Assembly (NCBI GenBank): GCA_948144175.1
Contig: CANXME010002570.1
Span: 62,001-126,000, forward strand
Length of the DNA: 64,000 bases
Direction: 5' to 3'
Source of the DNA: Closterium sp. NIES-65
Lineage: Eukaryota > Streptophyta > Zygnematophyceae > Desmidiales > Closteriaceae
This document shows positions 1 to 9,632 of the stretch, piece after piece (the stretch's first letter is position 1; every line of letters begins with the position of its first letter). A program made the translations under genes and the position numbers. The notes under the pieces are model-generated. The model had not been told where the DNA came from. It saw nothing but the letters and a program-made list of their open reading frames with translations, and ran no database searches.

Positions 1-653
1 TAAGGGTTGAGAGGTGGGGCCTTCTCTTTTGCCGAAATGGATCAAAGGTAGGGGGAGGAGGGGGAGTGGTGGGCCTGTGCAGAGAGAGGGATGGAGGGAG
101 AGAAGGGAGTGCAAATGGGTGGAAAAAGGTGATCGATGGTTCCCGTGCCTAATAAAACTCGATGACCTCTTTTTTTTAATATATAATTGCACTCTCTTAC
201 ATGTCGCATATGCTTATACAAGGATGAATGCGCTTACATGCACTATTCGATTGTAAGCGCACCCTCGTTCAGCATCCTTGCTCGCTTCAGAAACAGGCTG
301 AATTTCCTGATCTATGCTAAAAAAACAGTCCTTAAGGTTGTCCGATGCGGTCATTTGTTGTTTTTTTTTTCTTCTTTTTCTTTTATGTCGCATTCAAGCA
401 ATTCCATTATGTCAAACCATGGAATTTTGACCTCATCAGCTTGATTTCTTTTATTTTTTTAATATGCCATGTTACACCTATCAATGTCTTTCTTTTTGTG
501 CCAGGTTTGTGTAAGGGCAGAGTATTGGTCATTCACTAAAGGCCAGTGCCTTATTGGTACTAAGACAAAAGTGTCGCTGGGCATGTCGTGTTCCATTGCA
601 ATTTCAAGGTACTACGTAGATAAAGAGCAGTTTAAAGATTATAATTCCAAGTA
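1..653. other. unassigned AT-rich sequence
   Basis: No convincing gene. The first 130 bases are purine-rich and the rest is AT-rich with T tracts, as in introns or intergenic DNA of this genome. The same unassigned sequence appears to resume at 5695, beyond the Copia insertion. One weak exon candidate inside it is listed separately. Confidence 0.5.
508..609 (+). other. possible internal exon, weak
   Basis: A T-rich stretch ending in GTGCCAG precedes an open segment that ends at AAG followed by GTACTACG, so it is bounded by plausible acceptor and donor sites. One frame is open and includes the residues KGQCLIGTKTKVSLG. No family is recognised. It could equally be chance in AT-rich DNA, and no partner exon was seen nearby. 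Confidence 0.15.
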
Positions 654-658
654 TTGTG

Positions 659-946
659 TGTCAGAACTTGAGCTTAGAATCGATACTATAGTAGTGAGCT
701 CAAAGCTCTTTAAGTACATCCGGAATGAGCAAGGTAGGGATGAGGAGGGAATCAGGAGACAATCCTAGGGAATCAAGGGTAATCCCAAGGCAATCTCCAA
801 TTGGTGGGTTGGAGATTGCTTGGAGATTACATTTGGGTTTGGTTGGGATATGGGTGTACACCCAACCAAACACAAAGTGCAAACTACACTAAACTAGGAT
901 ATAAAAGTACAAGTACAAAATGTGAGATTGGGGCCTAACACCAACA
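659..946 (-). repeat. Copia LTR (3' LTR of the 659-5689 element)
   Basis: 288 bp, begins TGTCAGAACTTG on the plus strand and ends CACCAACA. Matches 5402-5689 with about two substitutions. Confidence 0.95.
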
Positions 947-956
947 CCCCCCCTGA
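947..956 (-). other. polypurine tract of the 659-5689 Copia element
   Basis: On the minus strand CTCAGGGGGGG directly precedes the LTR start TGTTGG, the expected place for the plus-strand primer of reverse transcription. Confidence 0.75.
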
Positions 957-3900
957 GGCGTCAATCGAACTCATGGCGGAGAAGGAGGAGCGCAGAGCCC
1001 CATGGCGCCAAGGAGACGATGGTGGGGAACCTTCCCAAGGGGCTTGGTGAACAGGTCAGCCAGGTTGCAGTCAGATGCCACGTATTCCACCTTCAGCTGC
1101 TCTTGTTGCACAAGGTGACGAATGAAGAAGTGCCGAACTTCAATATGCTTGGTGCGGGTGTGATACACAGGGTCTTGAGAGATGTGGATGGTACTCTGGT
1201 TGTCACACCAGAGGGTGGGGGCTGACTGAGGGAAGCCAAGCTCTTGGAGTAGGAAGGTGAACCAACGGGCCTCCTGAGCAGCCATGGTGCCTGCGTAGAG
1301 CTCCGCCTCACAGGAGGAGAGGGAGACTGCAGACGACCTGGTGGAGCGCCAACTGACAGTTCCGCTCCCGAGGGTGAAGCAGTACCCCTGAGAGGAGCGC
1401 CGGTCGGTCTGGTCATCAGCCCAGGAGGAGTCTGTGTAACCTTCCAGGCGAGGAGGGGAGAGCCCACCGAGTGTGAGAACGTGGGACTTTGTGCCCTTAA
1501 GATAGCGCAGCACCCGCTTTGCTGCCTTCCAATGAAGATTAGTGAAGCGACCCGGGGCCACGTAACGAGAGAGAACACTGACTGGGTAGGCCAAGTCCGG
1601 TCGGGTGCACATCATGGCGTACATGAGGGACCCAACAAGTTCCGGGTATGGCTCAGAGCAGGCCTCTGGTGTGGGTACAGCAGGAGCTGTAAGGAGGTGT
1701 TGCAGCGGCAGCGGGGTGGCAACAGGTGTGCACAGCTCCATCTCAAACCGCTTGAGCACATTGTCGATGTAGAACTCCTGGGAGAGTGAGATGGTGCGAG
1801 CCTTGCGATCACGAGTGATCTCCATTCCCAGGTAGTGCTTGAGGTCACCAAGGTCTTTCATCTGGAGGGCCTTGCTCAGGGCTGCCTGGACAGAGGTCAT
1901 TTGGGCCGAGTCCTTGGCAACGAGGATAAAATCATCCACGTAGACTAGGATGTAGAATGGCTCAGAATGACGACGGATGAAGAGAGTCGGGTCAGCAGTT
2001 GAGGGGTGGAAGTCCAGGGAGAGGAGGACTTCTTTCACCTTGTTGTGCCATTCGCGAGGGGCTTGTTTAAGGCCGTAGACGGGGCGATTCAGCTTCCAGA
2101 CTGTGTTGGGAGGGAATTCTCCTGGGAAGCCTTCTGGTCTGTCCATGAACAGGTGATAGGTGCGCTCGGAGGGGGCGGCGCAGCGGGAAGTGAGGAAGGT
2201 GAGGGGGGGGGCGGAGCAGCCGCCGAAGACACCGGTGAGGCCGGGTCAGAGACCTCAGAGGGAGATGGTGGGATGGCAGGAGAGGGAGGAGGTGAGGGGG
2301 CAGGAGCAGGCGGGAGGTCGGGAGGCGCGTCAAAGTCTGCCCACACGAGGGAGGGTGGATCAGGGAGAGGGTCCCGTCCCGAAGGGGAGTAGAATGGGCG
2401 GGTCTCATCAAAGACAACGTCGCGGCTCCTGACCAACTGTTGAGTGGAGGGATTGAGGAAGAGGTAGTCAGGTGAGTCGGCGTTGTGCCCAAGGTAGATG
2501 CACGTTTGAGTCTTGGGACCGAGCTTGCCACCGTTCTGGCGTCGAGCCTGAGGGTTGAGGAGGACATAGGCGGTGCATCCCCAAACGCGAAGAGAGCGAG
2601 CAGTGGGCGTTTTCCCGAGCCAGAGTGTGGTTGGAGTGGTGTCGGGAAGGTGCGGATGGGGGTAAAGGTTGTAGAGGAGGGCGGCGTGGTAGAGAGCGTA
2701 TCCCCAGAGAGAGTGTGGAGCGTTGGAGTGGCTGAGGAGGCACCGAGTGATCTGCACTAGAGTGTGGTTGCGGCTCTCAGCTATGCCGTTCTGTTGAGGG
2801 CTGTCAGGGAGGGTGAAGTTTTGCTGGATGCCTTCGGAGGAGCAGAAGGCTTTAAGCTTGTCGTTGCAAAATTCACCCCCCCCATCCGAGTGAAGGCGCT
2901 TGACCTTGAGGTCAAAGGTGGTCTGTGCCTGCTTGACCCACGCCATGATGACCTCTGGAGCCTCAGCCTTAGTGTGGAGGAGGTGAACAGAGACGTATCG
3001 TGAGTGGTCATCCACGATAACTAGGAAGTAGCGATATCCACCTCGTGCAAGAACAGGGGCAGGGCCCCAGACGTCCATGTGCACTAGGTCCAGTGGTGCC
3101 GCTGCGATTGTGGGTGAGGCAGTGTGGGGCTGTTGGCGCAGTTTGCTCTTGGTGCAATCAAGGCACGTGGGAGCGGGTGAGTCAGGTGGTGGAGGAAGTG
3201 TGGCTGGCAGGCCGAGAAGAAGTTTCTTGGAGGCCATGTCAGCAAGCGTGCGGAAGTTTGGGTGCCCTAACCGATGATGATAGAGGATGGTCGGGTTGGA
3301 GAGGCTGCGACATGTGCATGGTGTGATGGGAGCCTGTGCTTGGGTGGTTGAAACCTGTGGGAGAGGAACGCGTAGCGTGTAGAGGCCGCTGCTATTGAGG
3401 GTGAAGCGGGCCAAGACCTTGTTGGTGAGTGGGTCAATGATGTCGCAGTGGTCCTCATTCTCCGAGAAGATGGTGCGTAGCCCTGCTTTCTGAATTTCTG
3501 TTTGAGCCACTAGATTGTGGCGTAGTGAAGGCACGCACATGCCAGTGACGGTGCCGGAAGGGAAGGCTGGGCATGGGACTGTGGAGGTGCCCTTGGCTAG
3601 GGTGGTGAAGCTGGAGTCAGCTCCCAAGAGAGGGATAGGTGCTGGATAGGGTTTGAAGGAGAGTGTCTCCTTGAGCACAGTGTGAGTGGCCCCACTGTCG
3701 AGTGTGAACTCTATGTACTGTGGTGCCTGTGATGAGTCGATGTACTGGGAAGTGGCTTCATTAATCATGGCAGTGCCAGGAAACAACAAGTTGATACGCA
3801 CATCAACAGGAGCACTGTCACTAGCACTAGCCGAAGAGGGGTCCTGGACCTCAACGAGATTGGCCTTACGAGCGCGCATCCAGTTTGGCGGCTTCTTGTC

Positions 3901-5388
3901 AACCCCGTGGATGGCATACCACTCGTCGTCTTTCTTCTTGAAGCACGTGGCAAGGGGGTGGTTAGTGCCACCACACACTTGTCCCTTGCGGTTGCCATAC
4001 TTGACGACGTAGGTGCACGGAGGAAAGCGGTTGCGCTGGAAAGGCGCCGAGGCAAGGGCTGCTGCAACACTTGCTAGGGGCATGGGAGCACGGATGGCGT
4101 ATGCCTTGGCCTGAGCAGTGGAGTCTTTCTCGGCAGAGAGGAGTGCGGTGGAGACCTTAGCAAAGGTGAGGTCTTCCGCTGAGAGCGTGAGGAGCATCTT
4201 CCTCGTCACTTCATATGCCGAGGAGAGACCAACAAGAAGGGCGGCTGCAGGGGCTTGTTCGGGGAAGACTATACCCAGCTCCTTGAGTTCACCATGAATG
4301 GTCTGCACCTTGGCGATGTAATCAGCCATTCCTGAGCAGTCCTCAAGGCGGACTTGAAACATGCTGGGGATGAGAATCGCCACTCCGACCGCCGTCTTGT
4401 TCATGAACCGATCCTGGAGATACTTCCAGATGGCGTTGGAGGTAGGGTAGTTGTGGAACGTGTTGACAAGTTCGGGAGGGGTGGAGGCAATGAAGACGCT
4501 GATGATGGCAGCATCGGCCTTCTCCCACTTCCGGTACTTCTCAACAGCTTCTTCGTACGTCATCACGTCAGCATCACTTGAAGATTCGGTCGGTTCACGG
4601 GGAAGAGTGGGCTGTTTCCCCTTGCCACGGTTGAGGAGGACGTCCTTGAGGTCAAGGCCCTGCACGTCACGGCTCAGGAGGTGCTTGTCAACTCCGTAGC
4701 TCCACGCCTTGAAGTTGGAGCTAGAGCCATCGGCTTCAAGGCGGAGCGGGGTGATGGGGTTCGCCATGGTGGAAGACGAGAAAGCCATGGTGGAGACCCC
4801 TTAACTTCTCGCACGGAGCGCCGCTCTTAAGTCACCAATAGGAACTTGAGGTTTGGGGTTTCCAAGGGAGATTTTGAAGAACCGGAGGTTTAGGGTTTAC
4901 GAAGGAGAATTTGACTGAGACGCCAATTTAGTGTCAACTACCTACTAGTCCTATTCCCACACACCCCCCCACACACCACCCTCTGCTTCGCGGCTACGCT
5001 GCTGCTCGGCTGCGTTGCTGCACCTGTTCAGCTGCGGGAAAGAGGGGGGATGGGGGTAGGAGTGCAGATGCGGGGCGACGGGCGGCAGCCCGAAGATGAC
5101 GCTGCGGGGCGACGGGCGGCGGCCCGACGAGAAGCTGCAGGGCGACGGGCGGCAGCCCGTCGAGGAGAAGAAGTGACGAATTGATGAAAACGAGTGTTAG
5201 GTTAGAGCGCCGACGATGCGCTTACCAGAGAAGTTTCCGTCGATGGTGACGGGAAGATTTGGCGGGAGAAATTCCGCCGATGAATGTCGCGAATCAACGG
5301 CGACGAGATTGGCGATGGCTTCCCCGAGGTTTGCGGGACAAGTATCCGCAGAGATGAGAGGATCACGATCCGCGTATGCGGTTGAGCT

Positions 5389-5401
5389 GCTCTGATTACC
5401 A
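5389..5401 (-). other. primer-binding site of the 659-5689 Copia element
   Basis: Directly inside the 5' LTR the minus strand reads TGGTAATCAGAGC. It resembles the initiator-Met tRNA site TGGTATCAGAGC used by most plant Copia elements, with one extra A. Confidence 0.8.
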
Positions 5402-5689
5402 TGTCAGAACTTGAGCTTAGAATCGATACTATAGTAGTGAGCTCAAAGCTCTTTAAGTACATCCGGAATGAGCAAGGTAGGGATGAGGAGGGAATCAGGA
5501 GGCAATCCTAGGGAATCAAGGGTAATCCCAAGGCAATCTCCAATTGGTGGGTTGGAGATTGCTTGGAGATTACATTTGGGTTTGGTTGGGATGTGGGTGT
5601 ACACCCAACCAAACACAAAGTGCAAACTACACTAAACTAGGATATAAAAGTACAAGTACAAAATGTGAGATTGGGGCCTAACACCAACA
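5402..5689 (-). repeat. Copia LTR (5' LTR of the 659-5689 element)
   Basis: 288 bp, TG...CA ends, about 99 percent identical to 659-946. It contains a TATA-like run (GATATAAAAG on the plus strand) and ends where the TTGTG target duplication begins. Confidence 0.95.
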
Positions 5690-5694
5690 TTGTG

Positions 5695-5836
5695 TTGGTA
5701 AGGTAGGCAATGGTATGATCTGTGTGCCATAAGGTTCTAGTAGATATGCAGGGATTATTCAGCCATCAACATTCTGCTTGTGCTTTGACACAATTGTCAT
5801 GTCATTTATAGCTCCTGTGCTTTAGACTTTGCTTCG
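5695..5836. other. unassigned sequence between Copia and MITE
   Basis: About 140 bp with no coding signal; continuation of the sequence interrupted by the Copia insertion. Confidence 0.5.
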
Positions 5837-5838
5837 TA

Positions 5839-6355
5839 CCGTAATACCTCGGATATAAGACCCGAGGGTATTATAAGAATCCCACCCCAAAAATGGTCGG
5901 GGGGGGGGGGGAGGTCGGGGGGTCTTAACAGCTGGTTACATTCTATAAAATCCGGGTCATATCATGAGGTCATGTATATTGCTTGTGTTTTGTTAACCAT
6001 AATGTCTTGTGCTTCGTCCTTAGCATTCAAAGTGAACACGCGGAATTAACTTCTTTGTTAACATTCAAATGAGTACGTGGAGTGGACAGGATGATGAATA
6101 GATGTGCTTTTGTGATTGGCTGTTGCCCTCGTTAATGAACATTTTATGGGATTTGGTGTGGAAAAGGGTAGAGTAGCTATCAGATTTGCATTCATTGCCT
6201 ATACAATGACCGATTCTCTAGGGGGAGGGGGGTCATATAATGTTAGTCCCCAATTAGGGGGGATAACTACAAACAACCTATTTAGCGTACCCCCCTCCGT
6301 ATTAAAGACCCGGGGGTCTACAAATGGAGGGGGTCTGATATCCTAGGTATTACGG
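5839..6355. mobile_element. MITE-like DNA element with 25-bp inverted ends and TA target site
   Basis: The left end CCGTAATACCTCGGATATAA and the reverse complement of the right end CCGTAATACCTAGGATATCA match at about 21 of 23 positions, and both are flanked by TA (5837-5838 and 6356-6357). Inner sequence carries further ATAAGA and GACCCG motifs and runs of G. There is no transposase-length open frame. The TA duplication suggests mobilisation by a Tc1/mariner/pogo-type transposase; this is inferred from the ends only. The 517-bp size fits a MITE. Confidence 0.75.
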
Positions 6356-6373
6356 TAAATCCTTGAAGCTTTG
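5934..6373 (+). repeat. 440-bp duplicated block, copy 1
   Basis: Matches 7768-8207 with about two substitutions. The block starts inside the MITE and runs about 16 bp past its right TA site, so it was copied as a DNA segment and not by transposition of the element. Confidence 0.92.
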
Positions 6374-6654
6374 TATCTGCCTGTTTTAATCAACTTACTT
6401 TGCCCTCACATACTAGCGCAAGGTGGTTCAAGGACTTCAATTCAACGCTTCCGCTATTACAATCCTACTCAGAATTTAACTCTACAAAGATCCTAGGGCT
6501 TCTCAGCCCAACACCACTATCTGAGCAGTTGACACTACCAGTCATACCAGAAAACATCTCGTATGTGCAACAATGGTACAAGTGGTAAAATTCACCTAGA
6601 CCCACGGTAATCGTATTTGCGTTTGTACTAAAACAGTCAAAGATAGGGGGGCTG
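6374..6654. other. unassigned sequence
   Basis: No gene or repeat recognised. Confidence 0.4.
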
Positions 6655-6790
6655 GATCGTGGACAATACCCTAGTGCTCAACAAAGTTGGTGGAGTTGTC
6701 GGCGATGAACTTCCTTCCGCGGTCGGAACGAAACATTTTGCTGCGATAAAAAGTTGATCAATTCTAGGATTCATCAGGAAGGTTCGTACA
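6655..6790 (-). mobile_element. Copia integrase fragment (fossil)
   Basis: On the minus strand one reading contains MFRSDRGRKFIADN, the integrase-core pattern RSDRGGEF of Ty1/Copia elements, followed by a GIVH-like piece. Only this short part of an old Tnt1-like element remains; no LTR was seen beside it. Confidence 0.5.
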
Positions 6791-7269
6791 CAGTTGATTG
6801 GTAGAGGTGGGCACTTAACCTTAAATCAGAGTGAATGTAAAATGATTAAGATGATAAAAACATGCAAATACAAAAATATAAATAAGAGTACAAGGTGGAA
6901 TACGAAGCGACCTAGCTGGCCATGCACTATAAGGGCAGAATCCCAACCGTGCGACTCCAGACGGTTGCTAACTGTTCGGGTAGAATCTTCGCCACTGCTG
7001 CTACCTAGTGCTGTCTGCCCTGATAGCAGGGCTGACGTTGCATATTTTCTAGGAGTAAAATACCCTGATTGCTTAGTGTTGGGAACTTATATGGTCTAAT
7101 TGTTCAGTGTAGAAAAGTGAGGATCAGTGTAGTATTGCGCTATGCACTATCGAAACTAAACCTCGATGGTGGGTATAGGAACACAATTTCTACAAAACTT
7201 ATTCCCCATAAGGCAGGGGGCTATGCACATGGGGGTACTCGTGCAATGTTTCCTGGAAACTCACAATCC
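6791..7269. other. unassigned sequence flanking an LRR exon
   Basis: No coding signal recognised. It would be intron if the minus-strand LRR exon at 7270-7341 belongs to a gene. Confidence 0.35.
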
Positions 7270-7341
7270 AATACTGTCAATTCTTGTAACGAGGTAAGGG
7301 TGGCAGGAACGGGGCCCTCGAGCTGATTTCCTCCGAGATAA
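7270..7341 (-). CDS. isolated leucine-rich-repeat exon (possibly relic)
   Basis: Exactly 72 bp on the minus strand after an acceptor-like ATAG. Reading in the phase used by the LRR gene at 54969-63241 gives YLGGNQLEGPVPATLTSLQ followed by ELTVL, one plant-type LRR unit. It is closest in form to the exons at 60510-60581 and 63170-63241 (YLGNNQLYG pattern). The donor side reads GGATTG where GTAAGG is usual, and no neighbouring LRR exon was found on this strand. It is either a relic or one exon of a gene broken up by insertions. Confidence 0.6.
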
Positions 7342-7401
7342 CTATCTTTGTGAGGGTATGGAGAAACACCAAGCAATGTACGAGAAATGTCGGGATGGTG
7401 G

Positions 7402-7586
7402 AGTGGGAGCAACGACAGCAGCAGCGGCAGCAGCTACAGTGAATCTTGAGGCGGCACGTCCAAGGCTACCAGAGACGTTCAATCCGAATGAGAGAGATAC
7501 CGACGTCCGTCGATTCATGACGACCCTTGAAATTTACTTCGAGGCCGTTGGTTGTACGACCCCGACATACGATGTAATGCGGATTC
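7402..7586 (+). mobile_element. Gypsy gag fragment
   Basis: Translates to gag sequence around EAARPRLPETFNP and RFMTTLEIYFEAVG, the same region as the gag of the Gypsy element at 23524-29666 and the Gypsy part at 16916-18065. It ends at a Copia LTR inserted at the same base as in the 17.9-kb copy. Confidence 0.85.
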
Positions 7587-7717
7587 TGTCAAACATTTAT
7601 GCTGCTTATTGTGTAGGCAGTAGTGGGGTAGCCCATGTGGGGTACAACCCAAATTAGGTTTTGCTACTTGTATCCATTCTACTGCTAGTTCATTCATTCA
7701 TGTTCATTATTCTAACA
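7587..7717 (+). repeat. short Copia LTR (131 bp), copy of 18066-18196
   Basis: TGTCAAACATTT...TTCTAACA, followed by TGGCTTCAG at the primer-site position. Nearly identical to 18066-18196, including the junction with Gypsy gag. Confidence 0.85.
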
Positions 7718-7767
7718 TGGCTTCAGTGGAGGTCCTAGCCTAGCACCGATTTCTTAGGGCCCACCGA

Positions 7768-8207
7768 GGTTACATTCTATAAAATCCGGGTCATATCATG
7801 AGGTCATGTATATTGCTTGTGTTTTGTTAACCATAATGTCTTGTGCTCCGTCCTTAGCATTCAAAGTGAACACGCGGAATTAACTTCTTTGTTAACATTC
7901 AAATGAGTACGTGGAGTGGACAGGATGATGAATAGATGTGCTTTTGTGATTGGCTGTTGCCCTCGTTAATGAACATTTTATGGGATTTGGTGTGGAAAAG
8001 GGTAGAGTAGCTATCAGATTTGCATTCATTGCCTATACAATGACCGATTCTCTAGGGGGAGGGGGGTCATATAATGTTAGTCCCCAATTAGGGGGGATAA
8101 CTACAAACAACCTATTTAGCGTACCCCCCTCCGTATTAAAGACCCGGGGGTCTACAAATGGAGGGGGTCTGATATCCTAGGTATTACGGTAAATCCTTGA
8201 AACTTTG
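7768..8207 (+). repeat. 440-bp duplicated block, copy 2 (partial MITE)
   Basis: Copy of 5934-6373. It contains the right part of the MITE, including its end at 8189 and the TA at 8190-8191, and lacks the left inverted end. It is joined directly to the block at 7402-7767. Confidence 0.92.
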
Positions 8208-8553
8208 ATGTGTGCGTGCCTTTCAAACATACTTTCAACCCTTGCCACTTGTTGGGAACAATAAGTCTTAAGCGCCTCTGTCGTGTCAAAACACCAAGTC
8301 AGAAGCGAAGCGAAGCATATCGAAGCATTGGCGAGACAACCCTCAGAGGTTAGGGTAACCGCCTGGAGGTTACGCGAAGGTCAAAGGTCAGCGACCTTTG
8401 ACTTGACCAATACAGCGCGACAGCAAGGACACACAACTGACTCGACATTGAGCAGTTGCCCGAGTCGCACTGTATCGAATCGCAACAGCAAGGTAGTTAA
8501 TTATATCTATTCGTATTCCATGTACTCTTATATATTCGCAACAGCAAGGTAGT
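8208..8553. other. unassigned repeat-like sequence
   Basis: No gene. It holds a near-palindrome AAAGGTCAGCGACCTTT around 8381-8402 and a direct repeat CGCAACAGCAAGGTAGTT (about 8480 and 8536, about 56 bp apart) that abuts the start of Copia sequence. Confidence 0.45.
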
Positions 8554-9632
8554 TCTTAGCGCAGAACTCAGCAGGAAGGGCGGCGCGGTAGCGAGTGTCA
8601 CTAGTGCGGAGGTGCGTAATGAGGTCAGCGACAGTGGGAAAGGCAGAGAGGTCAGGAAAGAGGTAGGGAAGCATGAGACGGCTCAGTGCAGCAGTGGCAG
8701 GGGAGGAGTAGCGCGCAACTACAGCGTCGTACAAGGTTTGAGCACTCTTGTACTGACTGAAGTGCGCACGCTCAGAGGAAGGGAGGTGGCGACGCACAGC
8801 AAGACGTGCAGCAGCATCGCGGGTGGCCCACTTAGAGCGGACAGTGGGATCAGCATCAGCAGCAGGAGCAGGAGAGGCGCCAGAGGTGAGGTCAAAGAGA
8901 GAAAGGTCGTCAGCCCTGTCGCACTGTAAGAACAGCTGCAGGTCGTCTAACTAGACCTCAAAATCAATGGCGCGACCCTCAGCGTCAAAAGCTAGGACAC
9001 TAGGGGTAGCCATGGCGACGACAGCGACGCAGTGCAAGCATTAGGGAAAGAGCTCGCAGTGTCAGTGGGACTGTGCTCACCAGGCAGGGCAGGTCGTGCA
9101 GCTATGCAGAAAGGCGGCTCAGCGACCAGGCGGCTCGGGTGCACAGCGGCTCGGCTCCCGGGCGGCTCGGCGGCTGGGCGGCTCGGGCGCAGGGTGGCTC
9201 GGCTCCCGGGCGGCTCGGCGGCAGGGCGGCTCGGGTGCAGGGCGGCTCGACTCCCGCGCGGCTTGGCGTTGGGCGGCTCGGCTGCTGGGGCGGCTGTGCT
9301 GCTGGGGCGGCTCGGCCGGGAGATGCAGGGGCGGGGCCGTCAGGTGCAGCGGCAGGTCGACCGGTGCAGCGGCGGGCCGGCAGGTGCAGTGGCGGGGCCG
9401 TAGGGTGCAGCGGCGGGCCGACCAGGTGGGGCGGCGGGCCGTAGGGTGCAGCAGCGGGCCGTGGGGTGCAGCGGCGGGCCGGCAGGTGCAGCGGCGGGGC
9501 CGTCAGGTGGAGGGGCGGGCCGCTGGGTGCAGCGGCGGGCCGGCAGGTGCAAATACTACCCTAGAAAGCTGTACCCCATATGTGCTACCCCACTACAGCC
9601 TACAAACATGCATCAGTTATAATACTCTGACA
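8554..9632 (-). mobile_element. Copia 5' part: LTR piece, GC-rich leader, gag start
   Basis: Reading the minus strand from 9632: an LTR start TGTCAGAGTATT with the family motif GTAGGCTGTAGTGGGGTAGC (to about 9548), a GC-rich tandem-repeat leader (about 9548-9020), then gag from about 9012 with residues FDAEGRAIDFE and SSERAHFSQYKSAQTLY. It belongs to the short-LTR, glycine-rich Copia family. It sits head-to-tail after the pol part at 9633-13787. Confidence 0.8.
9105..9548. repeat. GC-rich minisatellite in Copia leader
   Basis: Two arrays: units of about 10-20 bp around GGCGGCTCGG (9105-9310), then units around GGTGCAGCGGCGGGCCG (9340-9548). Open frames read through it in all phases because stops are rare; none is believed to be a gene. 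Confidence 0.85.

Larger units (their letters stand above)
659..5689 (-). mobile_element. Copia LTR retrotransposon, young, nearly whole
   Basis: A Ty1/Copia element of 5,031 bp on the minus strand with two 288-bp LTRs (TG...CA) and a 5-bp target duplication TTGTG at 654-658 and 5690-5694. Parts in order: primer site beside the right LTR; untranslated leader to about 4790; gag from 4788 (starts MAFSSSTMANPITP); a gag zinc knuckle near 3950-4015; protease DSGATHTVL near 3690; integrase zinc region and core about 3290-2500; reverse transcriptase with YVDD near 1930; RNase H about 1450-1030; purine tract beside the left LTR. The LTRs differ at only about 2 of 288 sites, so insertion is recent. 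It looks broken, with about one or two breaks. It lacks the glycine-rich gag and the repeat linker of the other Copia family in this window, so it is a separate lineage. Confidence 0.93.
7402..7767 (+). repeat. duplicated block shared with about 17850-18247
   Basis: Gypsy gag, Copia LTR and the first 50 bp of Copia leader (to CCCACCGAG) are shared with the 17.9-18.2 kb region with a handful of substitutions and one short length difference near the left end. Both copies carry the same insertion junction, so the block was duplicated after the Copia had inserted. Confidence 0.85.

Noticed and set aside
700-882. 60-residue open frame repeated at 5443-5625
   Set aside because: Both lie inside the two Copia LTRs; the repeat reflects the LTR pair, not a gene family.
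6116-6346. 76-residue open frame repeated exactly at 7950-8180
   Set aside because: It lies in the MITE-derived duplicated block; recent duplication explains the identity and no family is recognised.
8381-8402. near-palindrome suggesting an operator or a nuclear-receptor-like GGTCA site
   Set aside because: Single occurrence in repeat-derived DNA with no gene beside it.
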